The notes under the pieces were generated by a model. The model made no database searches. It saw only the letters and a list, made by a program, of their open reading frames with translations, and was not told the origin of the DNA. A DNA stretch of 52,149 nt, taken from contig JAKBPM010000006.1 of assembly GCA_021829515.1 (NCBI GenBank), positions 1 through 52,149 of the forward strand. Reading direction: 5' to 3'. This DNA comes from Nitrospirota bacterium. Lineage in GTDB: Bacteria; Nitrospirota_A; Leptospirillia; Leptospirillales; Leptospirillaceae. Positions 45,220 through 52,149 of this stretch are shown in pieces. A program made the position numbers and the translations under genes. Within the stretch, counting starts at the first letter, position 1, and each line of letters opens with the position of its first letter.

Positions 45220-46533
45220 TTGATCACCGCAGTACTTATTTTTGTCTTGACCCTGATTTTTGTTCTTTGGCAACCTCGCGGACTCGGTATTGGATGGAGC
45301 GCCCTTGCGGGAGCCGGACTGGCTCTTCTTTTTGGAGTCGTTCAACCAAAAGACATCCACCTTGTCTGGTCAATCATCTGGGATCCCACAATCACCTTTA
45401 TCGGGCTGATCGTCATTTCTCTTCTCCTTGATGAAGCCGGATTTTTTGCCTGGTGTGCAATCCATGTCGCAATTTGGGGAAAAGGAAATGGGACAAGACT
45501 TTTTCTTCTTATCATCTTGCTGGGGGCAAGCGTATCCGCTATTTTTGCAAATGACGGAACGGCCCTCATTCTGACACCCATTGTCCTTTCCGTTCTTTTT
45601 TCACTTGGATTTTCCCCAAAAGGTGCCATGGCCTTTATTCTTGCAACAGGATTTGTCGCTGACTCAACAAGTCTCCCCCTCGTCATATCAAATCTTGTCA
45701 ATATTCTGTCAGCCGATTATTTTCATAAAAGCTTCGGTGAATATGCAAAAGTCATGATTCCTGTGAACTTCGCCGCATTGGGAGCAACACTTCTGACGTT
45801 GTGGATCTATTTCAGAAAATCTCTCCCTGCAACATACTCTGCGCTTGAGCTTCCCGATCCATCAACCAGAATCCATGACCGACTGCTCTTCAGGGCAACA
45901 TTTCCACTACTGCTTCTTCTGCTAACAACTTACTTCATAACCGCAGGCAGCAGAATTCCGGTGTCAGTGGTCACAGGTATCGCCGCCATCATCTGGCTCG
46001 CAATCGCAGGAAGATGGTGGAAGGGAGGGCAAGGAGCTGTTATTCCAATCAAAAAGGTTTTAAAAGAAGCACCCTGGCAGATCGTCCTTTTCAGCCTGGG
46101 AATGTATCTTGTGGTCTATGGTTTGAAGAATCAGGGTCTCACCATGGAAGTAGGACGACTGCTCACTTCAATGGCAGCTGAAGGAAGTTTTGTATCCACC
46201 ATTGGCAGTGGATTCATGTTTGCCTTCTTGTCTGCAGGAATGAATAACCTTCCGACCGTTTTGATCGGAGCCATTGGAATCCAGCAGGCATTGCACCTGT
46301 CCCCGCTTATCAAGGAAAGCATGATTTATGCGAATATTATCGGCTGCGATCTTGGTCCTAAAATGACACCGATTGGCAGTCTGGCAACACTTTTATGGCT
46401 TCATGTCCTGGAAAAAAAAGGGGAAAAGATTTCAACCGGGGAATACATCAAAGTAGGTGTCATCGTAACTGTTCCAGTCCTGTTTCTAACACTTTCTGCT
46501 CTCTATGGATGGCTTATTTTCCTGCATTTCTGA
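45220..46533 (+). CDS. arsB: Arsenite efflux transporter ArsB
   Basis: A 437-residue integral membrane protein with about twelve helices. It matches the ArsB/NhaD-like ion-transporter family, with FANDGTALILTPIV, FVADSTSLPLVISNLVNIL and CDLGPKMTPIGSLATLLWLH as signature blocks. ArsB expels arsenite. arsR, arsC and arsA are not nearby, so it is either a standalone pump or fed by remote genes. The start is TTG at 45220 behind AGGAG. Confidence 0.9.
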   Translation: MITAVLIFVLTLIFVLWQPRGLGIGWSALAGAGLALLFGVVQPKDIHLVWSIIWDPTITFIGLIVISLLLDEAGFFAWCAIHVAIWGKGNGTRLFLLIILLGASVSAIFANDGTALILTPIVLSVLFSLGFSPKGAMAFILATGFVADSTSLPLVISNLVNILSADYFHKSFGEYAKVMIPVNFAALGATLLTLWIYFRKSLPATYSALELPDPSTRIHDRLLFRATFPLLLLLLTTYFITAGSRIPVSVVTGIAAIIWLAIAGRWWKGGQGAVIPIKKVLKEAPWQIVLFSLGMYLVVYGLKNQGLTMEVGRLLTSMAAEGSFVSTIGSGFMFAFLSAGMNNLPTVLIGAIGIQQALHLSPLIKESMIYANIIGCDLGPKMTPIGSLATLLWLHVLEKKGEKISTGEYIKVGVIVTVPVLFLTLSALYGWLIFLHF

Positions 46534-46549
46534 AAGATGTCAGGAATAA

Positions 46550-46592
46550 CAATCTGGACCCCTGCACAGCCTGGCTGATGGGATCCAGATTG
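46550..46592. terminator. Bidirectional hairpin between arsB and the CoA-binding gene
   Basis: Arms 46550-46562 and 46580-46592 pair over 13 positions with a single mismatch, and the loop contains a further short CAGCC/GGCTG hairpin. It lies between two convergent genes, as expected for a shared terminator, though the flanking T-tracts are short. Confidence 0.5.
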
Positions 46593-46603
46593 ATCACTGA
46601 TTG

Positions 46604-47068
46604 TTACTGAGTTTTGGTGGAACTGAGGGTACCGCCCCCCGAAGCCTTCAAACGCATGTACTCTTTCATGATACAAATATTCATTGCGATCGACAGCCCG
46701 GCCGATTTGGCTTTTTCCCAGCCCTCAGGACTTTCGATCCCTTCCTGGATCCAGACTTTGGATACCTTTGCCTGAATGGCTTCATCAATGACATTTGGAA
46801 TATCTGCAGCTTTCCGGAACACGACAACAAGATCAGGCACTCCCGGCAACGAGAGAAGATCCGGGTAGCAGGGGACATGTCCAACTTCCTTTAAAAGCGG
46901 ATTGACCGGCCAGACATCGTAACCATGATCCTTGAGATAACTGGTAACCGTAAGCGATGGACGCCCCAGCTTGTCGCTTATCCCCACAACAGCAATTGTC
47001 CTGGATGAGTCGAGCAAACCGGAAATTTGAGCATCTGTTAAATAAAATGGAGAAGATTTGTCCGGCAT
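46604..47068 (-). CDS. CoA-binding domain protein (YccU-like)
   Basis: A 154-residue Rossmann-type CoA-binding protein (TIAVVGISDKLGRPS ... YDVWPVNPLL ... VVVFRKAADIPNVIDEAI ... KVWIQEGIE). Members resemble the CoA-binding domain of succinyl-CoA synthetase alpha; physiological role unclear. The ATG follows AGGAG. Divergent from DUF3501 across 264 bp. Confidence 0.85.
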   Translation of the reverse strand: MPDKSSPFYLTDAQISGLLDSSRTIAVVGISDKLGRPSLTVTSYLKDHGYDVWPVNPLLKEVGHVPCYPDLLSLPGVPDLVVVFRKAADIPNVIDEAIQAKVSKVWIQEGIESPEGWEKAKSAGLSIAMNICIMKEYMRLKASGGGTLSSTKTQ

Positions 47069-47332
47069 TATTACTCCTGGGAGAATGGTTTCCTGATTAT
47101 ATACATGATGGCACGGGAGACCCGGAGCGCCATCACATTTATCGACAACGGCCTTCTGGATTGATCCCGGGCATCAACTTCGATGATGATAATACGTGGA
47201 ATAACTAAATGTCTGTCAAGGAACGGCTGGACCAGTGCAGGAGAAAACCCGTCAAATACAATACAGCAGTCTCCCTGATGGAATCGAAAAAACCGCCAAC
47301 ATGAAGAACATAGAAAAAGGGAAAAACAATCC

Positions 47333-47920
47333 ATGAAAAAAGTATCACCGGCCGAGATTATTCCTAATGATCTTTACAGCCAGAAACGAGCGGAGTATAG
47401 AAAAAGTATTATTTCCATCAAGAAAGACCGGTCAATCAATCTCGGTCCCCTACTGCGAATCGTCTTTGAAAATCATGCAACGGTACTCTTTCAGATCCAG
47501 GAAATGCTTCTCGTGGAGGGAATCAGCGATCCCAAGAAGATCCAGGAAGAAGTTGACACCTACAATGAACTCATTCCCGGACCTTGCGAACTCAGCGCAG
47601 TGTTATTCATCGAAATCACCAGCGAAGACAAAATACAGGAAACACTTGAGAGACTTCGTGGTCTTGATCGACAGCCGTCTGTCCACCTTCTCTTCCCTTC
47701 CGGAAAAATCAGTGCCATTTTTGAATCAGACCGCTCTGATGATTCAAAAATGAGCTCAGTGCATTACATCAGATTTCCATTGGGTAATCAGGGTGCATCT
47801 CTCCTCAAAAACTTGAGTGAAGGCGAAAAGGTTTTCCTTTTATCTGACCATCCGGCCTACTCGGCAATGGTCCAGCTTCCAACACCTCTTATTTTAAGCT
47901 TGAGGAGCGATCTTGACTGA
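47333..47920 (+). CDS. DUF3501 family protein
   Basis: A 195-residue protein of DUF3501, recognised from SQKRAEYRKSIISIKKDRSI, the core FENHATVLFQIQEMLLVEGI and the acidic-aromatic middle. Family members often sit beside rubrerythrin or Fe-S proteins, and their function is unknown. No signal peptide or membrane segment. Its end overlaps the following desulfurase-like gene by eight bases, indicating tight coupling. Confidence 0.8.
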   Translation: MKKVSPAEIIPNDLYSQKRAEYRKSIISIKKDRSINLGPLLRIVFENHATVLFQIQEMLLVEGISDPKKIQEEVDTYNELIPGPCELSAVLFIEITSEDKIQETLERLRGLDRQPSVHLLFPSGKISAIFESDRSDDSKMSSVHYIRFPLGNQGASLLKNLSEGEKVFLLSDHPAYSAMVQLPTPLILSLRSDLD

Positions 47921-49106
47921 ATACAAACACCATGGCGCCACAATGACCCACCTTGACGGAGACAGCATGACGCCTCTGCGCCCTGGCGTTCGGGAAGTCA
48001 TGGCAGAAAGTCTTTTATCCTTGGCAAACCCTGATGCCCGATATGCCTCCGCACGACATTATGCAGAGTCACTTGAATCCTCCCGGGCGGAGGTGGCAAA
48101 GATGATCGGTGCCGAACCGTCTGAAATTTTTTTCACGTCATGCGCATCTGAAGCCAACACATGGGCCATCCTCGGGGCAGACCTTGGAAATACGGCTTCT
48201 TTTGCAAAACTTGTGGGAGGGAAAACCAACCACATATCGGCAATCAATGCCATGGCTGAAAGAGCCAGACGAGATCACCTGCCGTTTGAACTTTTACGGA
48301 TCAAGTCTCAGGGACCTATTGAGATGATGAGTCAGGAAAACTCCCCACGCACACTCGCCTCTTTTACATGGGCCGATGCAGAAGTCGGCATCATCAGTCC
48401 GGTCCGGACAATCGGAGAAAGCATCCGCAACTCGGGGGGTGTTTTTCACATTGACTTTGTCACCGCCCAGAAAACGGAGCGGATCAAGATCAGGGAACTG
48501 CCCATTGACATGATGACGATCTCATCGGCATCAATGGGGGGACCTCCAGGAATCTCCGCCTTGTATGTTCGAAAAGGCATCAGGATCAAACCCCTGATCT
48601 TCGGGGGCTCACAGGAAAACGGCCGCCGTGGAGGTCTCATCCCCGTTTTTCTCGCCGAAGGCTGGAAAAAAGCCATTCAACACTGGAACGAGCATGTTGA
48701 TGACGAAAGGGAAAAAATCGACAGCCTGACAAGGGATCTTTTCACATGGTTCAAAAATACGTTCCCACAGGGCGTTATACCAGCGCATGACGAACCACGA
48801 ATTCCGGGGATTATCAATATGCTTGTTCCGGGAATCGATGGTCAGGCGGCCGTTTCCAAGCTTGATGCCAAAAATATCCAGACAGGAACAGGATCCTCAT
48901 GCTCTTCACAATCATTGAAAGTCTCCCATGTCCTCAGAGCATTGGAGATTTCAGCCCTGTTGGGACAGGGATCGGTGGTTGTCTCACTGTCATGGAACAC
49001 AGAACCTTCGGATATAAGGCGCTTTCAGGAGGTATTTCCATCCGTTGTTGAAGAACTAACCGCACTGTCACCCAAAAATCTGGGACATGCACGGAGGAGG
49101 GCTTAA
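47913..49106 (+). CDS. Cysteine desulfurase homologue lacking the PLP lysine
   Basis: A 397-residue NifS/IscS-type class V aminotransferase fold. Landmarks are TSCASEANTWAI (the TSGATESNN block), His107 near the H104 position of IscS, HIDFVTAQ with the D180 aspartate, and GTGSSCSSQSLKVSHVLRAL with the persulfide Cys330. At the SAHK-x-GPKG Schiff-base block the sequence is SSASMGGPPG: Ser207 replaces the catalytic lysine and Ala206 the preceding histidine. The Q183 and N155 positions are also changed. PLP-dependent desulfuration is therefore doubtful; it may bind persulfide or act as a partner subunit. The start is TTG at 47913 with GGAG upstream, overlapping DUF3501. Confidence 0.88.
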   Translation: MTEYKHHGATMTHLDGDSMTPLRPGVREVMAESLLSLANPDARYASARHYAESLESSRAEVAKMIGAEPSEIFFTSCASEANTWAILGADLGNTASFAKLVGGKTNHISAINAMAERARRDHLPFELLRIKSQGPIEMMSQENSPRTLASFTWADAEVGIISPVRTIGESIRNSGGVFHIDFVTAQKTERIKIRELPIDMMTISSASMGGPPGISALYVRKGIRIKPLIFGGSQENGRRGGLIPVFLAEGWKKAIQHWNEHVDDEREKIDSLTRDLFTWFKNTFPQGVIPAHDEPRIPGIINMLVPGIDGQAAVSKLDAKNIQTGTGSSCSSQSLKVSHVLRALEISALLGQGSVVVSLSWNTEPSDIRRFQEVFPSVVEELTALSPKNLGHARRRA

Positions 49107-49107
49107 G

Positions 49108-50001
49108 ATGCAGGCGGCACTATTGACAGGTGGAACAGGATTTATCGGCCGGGCGTTGATGGGACAGTTGCGATCTGGCGGATTTACCGGACGCATTCGC
49201 CTTTTTTCCCGAAAAGAGCCCTCATTTCCCCTGCCTGCTGGGGTCGAGTCTTTTACCGGTGATATTTCCTCCACCGCCGACCTTTCTGCTGCCCTAGCCG
49301 GAGTCGACACCATTTTTCATCTGACCGGAATTCTTGCAGAGACCAGATCCCAAACTTATGAAAAAGTACACGTTCAGGGCACAAAAGCAATGTTGAAGGC
49401 AGCCAAGATGGCCGGAGTGGAAACCGTTATTGCGGTCTCTGCAATTGGCACATCCCACAGCGCTGCTTCCCGATACCATAAAACCAAAGCGATCATGGAA
49501 GACGAGATTCTTTCTTCAGGACTTGATGTTTCGATTGTCCGACCGAGTGTTGTTTTTGGAAGACAGGACAAATTCATCAACCTGTTTGCCGGTCTGGCGA
49601 GAGGACTGCATATTCTCCCTCTGATCGGGAGCGGAAAAAACCTCATCCACCCAGTATGGGTCGGTGATCTGGCCGCCACTCTTGCAACACTGTCCGCAGA
49701 CAGAACCATCAAGCCAACCATTCTGGAAATCGGCGGACCAAGGATCTATACCTACAGGGAGCTGATGGAAACAATCAAGTCCTCATTAAAAGTGAAAGCA
49801 TTCATTGTGTCACAGCCTCCATCAATGCTTTCCATTTCCGCTTTTTTTCAGGAAAAAATTCTTCCAGCCCCTTTTTTGACCAGAGAGATGATTCGCATGG
49901 CCCTGTCCGACAATATTGCGAAAGAAAACCACCTGGTAACGGTCTTTAAAATATCACCCTACCCGCTTGAAGCATATATTGAGTCAAATACCCGACCTTG
50001 A
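49108..50001 (+). CDS. Atypical extended SDR / NDUFA9-like NAD(P)-binding protein
   Basis: A 297-residue Rossmann protein with LTGGTGFIGRALM at the N-terminus, VDTIFHLTGI and VRPSVVFGRQDKFIN. The catalytic YxxxK is seen as YHKTK, so the usual Tyr-x3-Lys is retained. This pattern is shared by complex I subunit NDUFA9-like proteins and by nucleotide-sugar epimerase relatives. The start is the ATG at 49108 behind GGAGG, two bases after the desulfurase stop. It is part of the plus-strand run with DUF3501 and the desulfurase homologue. Confidence 0.82.
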   Translation: MQAALLTGGTGFIGRALMGQLRSGGFTGRIRLFSRKEPSFPLPAGVESFTGDISSTADLSAALAGVDTIFHLTGILAETRSQTYEKVHVQGTKAMLKAAKMAGVETVIAVSAIGTSHSAASRYHKTKAIMEDEILSSGLDVSIVRPSVVFGRQDKFINLFAGLARGLHILPLIGSGKNLIHPVWVGDLAATLATLSADRTIKPTILEIGGPRIYTYRELMETIKSSLKVKAFIVSQPPSMLSISAFFQEKILPAPFLTREMIRMALSDNIAKENHLVTVFKISPYPLEAYIESNTRP

Positions 50002-50097
50002 TCCTGACGGAGAAGACTCGCCAACAACCTTGATGCTCATACCTCTTGTCCCGGTCGATCCCCATAAGAATCAACCAGATCCTTTTAATGGCGGCTC

Positions 50098-50126
50098 TTG
50101 AGAACCGGGTCTGACTGATGTAGAAT
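50098..50126 (+). promoter_or_regulatory. Sigma70 promoter of the glutaredoxin-like gene
   Basis: TTGAGA (50098-50103), a 17-bp spacer and TAGAAT (50121-50126) stand just upstream of the AAGGAGGG ribosome site, leaving a leader of about 20 bases. Confidence 0.6.
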
Positions 50127-50151
50127 ACAATGAACTAAGGAGGGTTCTGAT

Positions 50152-50469
50152 ATGGAAACAAAAACGGAAAAACTGACGGTGAAGGCTTACCTGAAACCAA
50201 CATGTGGCTGGAGTGGTGGTGTCAGGGCGGTTTTCAGAAAATATGATATTGAATTTGAAGATGTCAACATTCTTGCGGATCCAATGGCCTACTCGGAAAT
50301 GGTTCGGAAATCCGGCCAGCGCATGTCCCCGACAGTGGAAGTTAATGGTAAGGTTCTTGCCGATGTAAGCGGTGAAGAAGTCGAGGCATATCTTCTTGCC
50401 AATCATCTTGTGAAGGCAGTAGAGACCACTGACAACACCCCTCTTGATAGAGGATGCGAAAGCCATTAA
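50152..50469 (+). CDS. Glutaredoxin-like protein with a CGWS active site
   Basis: A 105-residue thioredoxin-fold protein resembling glutaredoxin (VKAYLKPTCGWSGGVRAVFR, then MSPTVEVNGKVLADVSGEEV, with the cis-Pro MSPTV). The usual CPYC is CGWS, so only one active-site Cys remains, as in monothiol glutaredoxins. A second Cys lies near the C-terminus (RGCESH). AAGGAGGG precedes the ATG. Roles in Fe-S trafficking or glutathione-like exchange are open. Confidence 0.82.
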   Translation: METKTEKLTVKAYLKPTCGWSGGVRAVFRKYDIEFEDVNILADPMAYSEMVRKSGQRMSPTVEVNGKVLADVSGEEVEAYLLANHLVKAVETTDNTPLDRGCESH

Positions 50470-50522
50470 GAATCGCTGATTAGCTGCAATGACCATAGAA
50501 AAAAGATCATCGATAAAAAACG

Positions 50523-50550
50523 GAGGCCCATCAAGTGATGGGCCTCTTCT
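50523..50550 (+). terminator. Intrinsic terminator after the glutaredoxin-like gene
   Basis: A perfect 10-bp stem, GAGGCCCATC and GATGGGCCTC around AAGT (50523-50546), followed by TTCT. A GTG/ATG inside this hairpin was rejected as the start of the next gene. Confidence 0.65.
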
Positions 50551-50564
50551 TGAGGGGGATTGGA

Positions 50565-50765
50565 TTGGAAAATCAGCAGGTAGTTTTAGGTCATGTAGCA
50601 GGAACAAAATCGGATGTCAGTCTTTGGGTAAAAGTTCTGACCGCTGGCCTACTCGGGATATGGGTACCCGTGACCCTCTATTTACTCTTGTTCGCACCTC
50701 TTCCAATGGTTCATGATGCAGTCCATCCTGTTCGCCATGCATTCAGCTTTGTAATGTGTCACTAA
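50565..50765 (+). CDS. CbtB-like small membrane protein
   Basis: A 66-residue protein with one membrane helix (LTAGLLGIWVPVTLYLLLFA) and a histidine-bearing tail MVHDAVHPVRHAFSFVMCH. The tail pattern H-D-x2-H-x2-R-H ... CH is characteristic of CbtB, the small subunit of a proposed cobalt transporter. The usual large partner CbtA is not adjacent. The start is TTG at 50565, with GAGGGGGA upstream (50552-50559). The tRNA-Arg(UCU) follows 10 bp after it. Confidence 0.65.
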   Translation: MENQQVVLGHVAGTKSDVSLWVKVLTAGLLGIWVPVTLYLLLFAPLPMVHDAVHPVRHAFSFVMCH

Positions 50766-50775
50766 TCTCTCTCTG

Positions 50776-50852
50776 GCGCCTGTAGCTCAATCGGATAGAG
50801 CAACAGCCTTCTAAGCTGTAGGTCACTGGTTCGATTCCAGTCAGGCGCACCA
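50776..50852 (+). tRNA. tRNA-Arg (anticodon TCT)
   Basis: A 77-nt tRNA starting GCGCCTGTAGCTCAATCG and ending AGGCGCACCA with encoded CCA. The loop CTTCTAA between ACAGC and GCTGT gives anticodon TCT. Its acceptor and T arms closely resemble those of the tRNA-Arg(CCG) at 43525. Confidence 0.96.
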
Positions 50853-50857
50853 CATCT

Positions 50858-50888
50858 ATCCTCTCAAAGAGGATCTTCTTCTTTTTCT
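50858..50888 (+). terminator. Intrinsic terminator after tRNA-Arg(TCT)
   Basis: ATCCTCT and AGAGGAT form a 7-bp stem with a three-base loop (50858-50874), followed by a T-rich run CTTCTTCTTTTTCT. Confidence 0.75.
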
Positions 50889-51311
50889 ACACTCAGACCA
50901 CATAAAACCGCTAAAATCAAAGCAGATTACGAACCTCGTCTTACAAAAGAATTTCTCTGACAACCTGCTCTGTGCCTGTTAAACCATTCATCCCTCTCCT
51001 AATGAAAAACCGTCCAGGAGGGATACTCTGCCCCAAGCATGATAAAATCGCACACCAACAACGTTTTTATCGCATATCATCTCAAAAAATCCGCACAGAA
51101 GCCTTCAAATGATGTGACTCTAGTCAACAAGTGCCGTGAGTCGTGTCAATTTCATACTTGATCCATCCCACAGACCCCATGCCACCCAATCTGTATTCTG
51201 AAAGCACGCTGGAAACAGCGTCTAAGGAACAGCACAACGGAGTCATATCCATGGGGAGATGACTCTATCTGTTCCATAAACTTTCCCAACCTTAAAGCAA
51301 GGAGTGAAAGA
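50889..51311. other. Long intergenic leader before the secreted repeat protein
   Basis: This region has no convincing gene. A 40-codon frame (ATG near 51041, ending at a TGA near 51160) has an AGGAGGG too far upstream (17 bases). A GAGTCAT/ATGACTC stem (51239-51264) and the AAGGAG site at 51299-51304 belong to the leader of the next gene. I cannot place the promoter. Confidence 0.45.
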
Positions 51312-52149
51312 ATGAAAAAAGAATCAAAAAGATCCATTTCAGTCGCCATTGGAAATGCAGGAATGGCAACAGCTATAGTGGGAATTCTTGTTTCTGGAAA
51401 TGCTTATGCCGCAACAACCGGAACTTCCAGTGGTACAAGTGTTGCCATACCGACAGTTGGCTCAACATCCTCAACAGCATCACCTTCTTCAGGAACCAGT
51501 GGAACAGTTGCGAGCACAACAGGTAGCACAACCTCCACTTCATCATCAGCATCGCCTTCATCATCAGTATCGCCGTCTCCCAGCACTCCTTCTGCTTCGT
51601 CGATAAAAGCAGATATCGCAAAAGACAAAAAGGATATTACCCTTGACAAAAAAGTTGCCACATACCTGCAAGTTGATATTCTCAGGAACAAGCTTGCATT
51701 ACAAAAAATGATGAGCAAAGAGGATAAAACGCGAGACATGCTCAGAAGGCTTCAGGCTGATCTTCGCTCCAACATGAAAAAAGATGACAGGGATGATCAG
51801 AAAGCCGATATCCTTGCTGATAGAAAAGATATCGGAAAGCTCAAGGCTGATTTAAAAAAAGAACGACAATCAGTGATGAAAATGAAGTCGGAGATCAAAA
51901 AAGATGTTACCGAAAGGTCTGCCGATATCAAAGATATCATGAAGAATGAGAAAGATTATAAACTGGACGTAGCATCTCTCAAAAAATTGACATCAACACC
52001 GGTGACAACGACCTCCACGTCACCATCCACTTCCACTAAAACAGCGAGCAGCACCGGTTCTTCCTCCTCGGCTTCAACACCGGTGACGACTGCCTCCAGC
52101 TCGCCATCCACTTCCACTAAAACAGCGAGCAGCACCGGTTCTTCCTCCT
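51312..52149 (+). CDS. Secreted Ser/Thr-rich coiled-coil protein with tandem repeats (partial)
   Basis: The gene starts at ATG 51312 behind AAGGAG and runs off the window; 279 codons are visible. A signal peptide (IGNAGMATAIVGILVSGNAYA) is followed by a Ser/Thr/Pro-rich linker (about residues 36-95). A lysine- and aspartate-rich helical stretch (about 97-224) with repeated KDI/KAD units then looks like a coiled coil. From residue 229 an 81-bp (27-residue) Ser/Thr-rich unit repeats almost twice, ending at the window edge. I recognise no enzyme motif. A surface, matrix or stalk role is inferred. Confidence 0.85.
   Translation, partial: MKKESKRSISVAIGNAGMATAIVGILVSGNAYAATTGTSSGTSVAIPTVGSTSSTASPSSGTSGTVASTTGSTTSTSSSASPSSSVSPSPSTPSASSIKADIAKDKKDITLDKKVATYLQVDILRNKLALQKMMSKEDKTRDMLRRLQADLRSNMKKDDRDDQKADILADRKDIGKLKADLKKERQSVMKMKSEIKKDVTERSADIKDIMKNEKDYKLDVASLKKLTSTPVTTTSTSPSTSTKTASSTGSSSSASTPVTTASSSPSTSTKTASSTGSSS

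Noticed and set aside
47071..47334. 87-codon minus-strand frame between the CoA-binding protein and DUF3501
   Set aside because: It fills the divergent promoter gap, has no ribosome site or family, and its composition (many Cys and Arg) is unlike its neighbours.
50535..50564. Earlier start of the CbtB-like gene
   Set aside because: It lies inside the 10-bp terminator hairpin; TTG 50565 has a better ribosome site.
1..52149. CRISPR arrays, rRNA and prophage
   Set aside because: No regularly spaced repeats, rRNA sequence or phage structural genes were seen; the only tandem repeat noted is the 81-bp unit in the last gene.

Overview
The window is a stretch of bacterial chromosome of moderate GC, dense with genes and without rRNA, prophage or CRISPR. 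Gene content points to an acidophilic chemolithotroph of the Nitrospirota, most likely Leptospirillum-like. The evidence is sulfide:quinone oxidoreductase with a DUF1641 partner, a RuBisCO-like protein in a methionine-salvage operon, HpnH for hopanoids, di-heme cytochrome c peroxidase, ArsB, and the conserved order ispE / tRNA-Gln / prs / rplY / pth / ychF / rpsF / ssb / rpsR. The genus is an inference from gene content; no marker gene is complete enough here to prove it. TTG start codons are unusually common, several of them inside TTGA stop/start overlaps.

Layout. 1-604: 5' end of tuf, preceded by tRNA-Thr, tRNA-Gly and tRNA-Tyr and a consensus sigma70 promoter, all minus. 885-2830: SQR and DUF1641, minus. 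3011-3422: a candidate ~207-nt structured RNA and tRNA-Leu, minus. 3679-7593: an orphan membrane protein, a decayed TnpB (IS200/IS605 type), rimO and small genes. 7618-16858: a long minus-strand housekeeping run with rlpA, DUF2232, rpsR, ssb, rpsF, ychF, pth, rplY, prs, tRNA-Gln, ispE, a DUF512 radical-SAM protein and pgsA. 16860-22257: two proteins of unknown function, then the proteostasis operon tig-clpP-clpX. 22434-31110: an FAD monooxygenase, an LPP20-like lipoprotein and a sugar-phosphate operon glk-pgl-tkt-zwf, all minus. 31330-34097 (plus): hpnH, a zinc-free MDR reductase and a metallophosphatase. 34107-38494 (minus): mtnD-mtnW(RuBisCO-like)-mtnX-mtnB-hemG, joined by short overlaps. 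38630-43475: peroxide defence (2-Cys peroxiredoxin, di-heme peroxidase, exported PrxQ) around a small DMT transporter and a ClC channel. 43525-52149: tRNA-Arg(CCG), hisC, arsB, a CoA-binding protein, DUF3501, a cysteine-desulfurase homologue, an SDR, a glutaredoxin-like protein, a CbtB-like protein, tRNA-Arg(UCU), and the start of a secreted Ser/Thr-rich coiled-coil protein with an 81-bp repeat, cut off by the window end.

How the parts fit. The minus-strand cores supply translation, cell-envelope, isoprenoid and proteolysis functions. The glk-pgl-tkt-zwf operon would feed glucose into the oxidative pentose phosphate route for NADPH. The mtn operon recycles methylthioadenosine; the RuBisCO-like protein there is an enolase, not a CO2 fixer. 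The peroxidases suit life in iron-rich, oxidising acid.

Most unusual points. First, a cysteine-desulfurase homologue keeps its persulfide cysteine but has lost the PLP lysine, and is translationally coupled to a DUF3501 gene. Second, an unassigned ~207-nt RNA has a clear -10 box and terminator. Third, TTG/TTGA gene junctions recur through the window.
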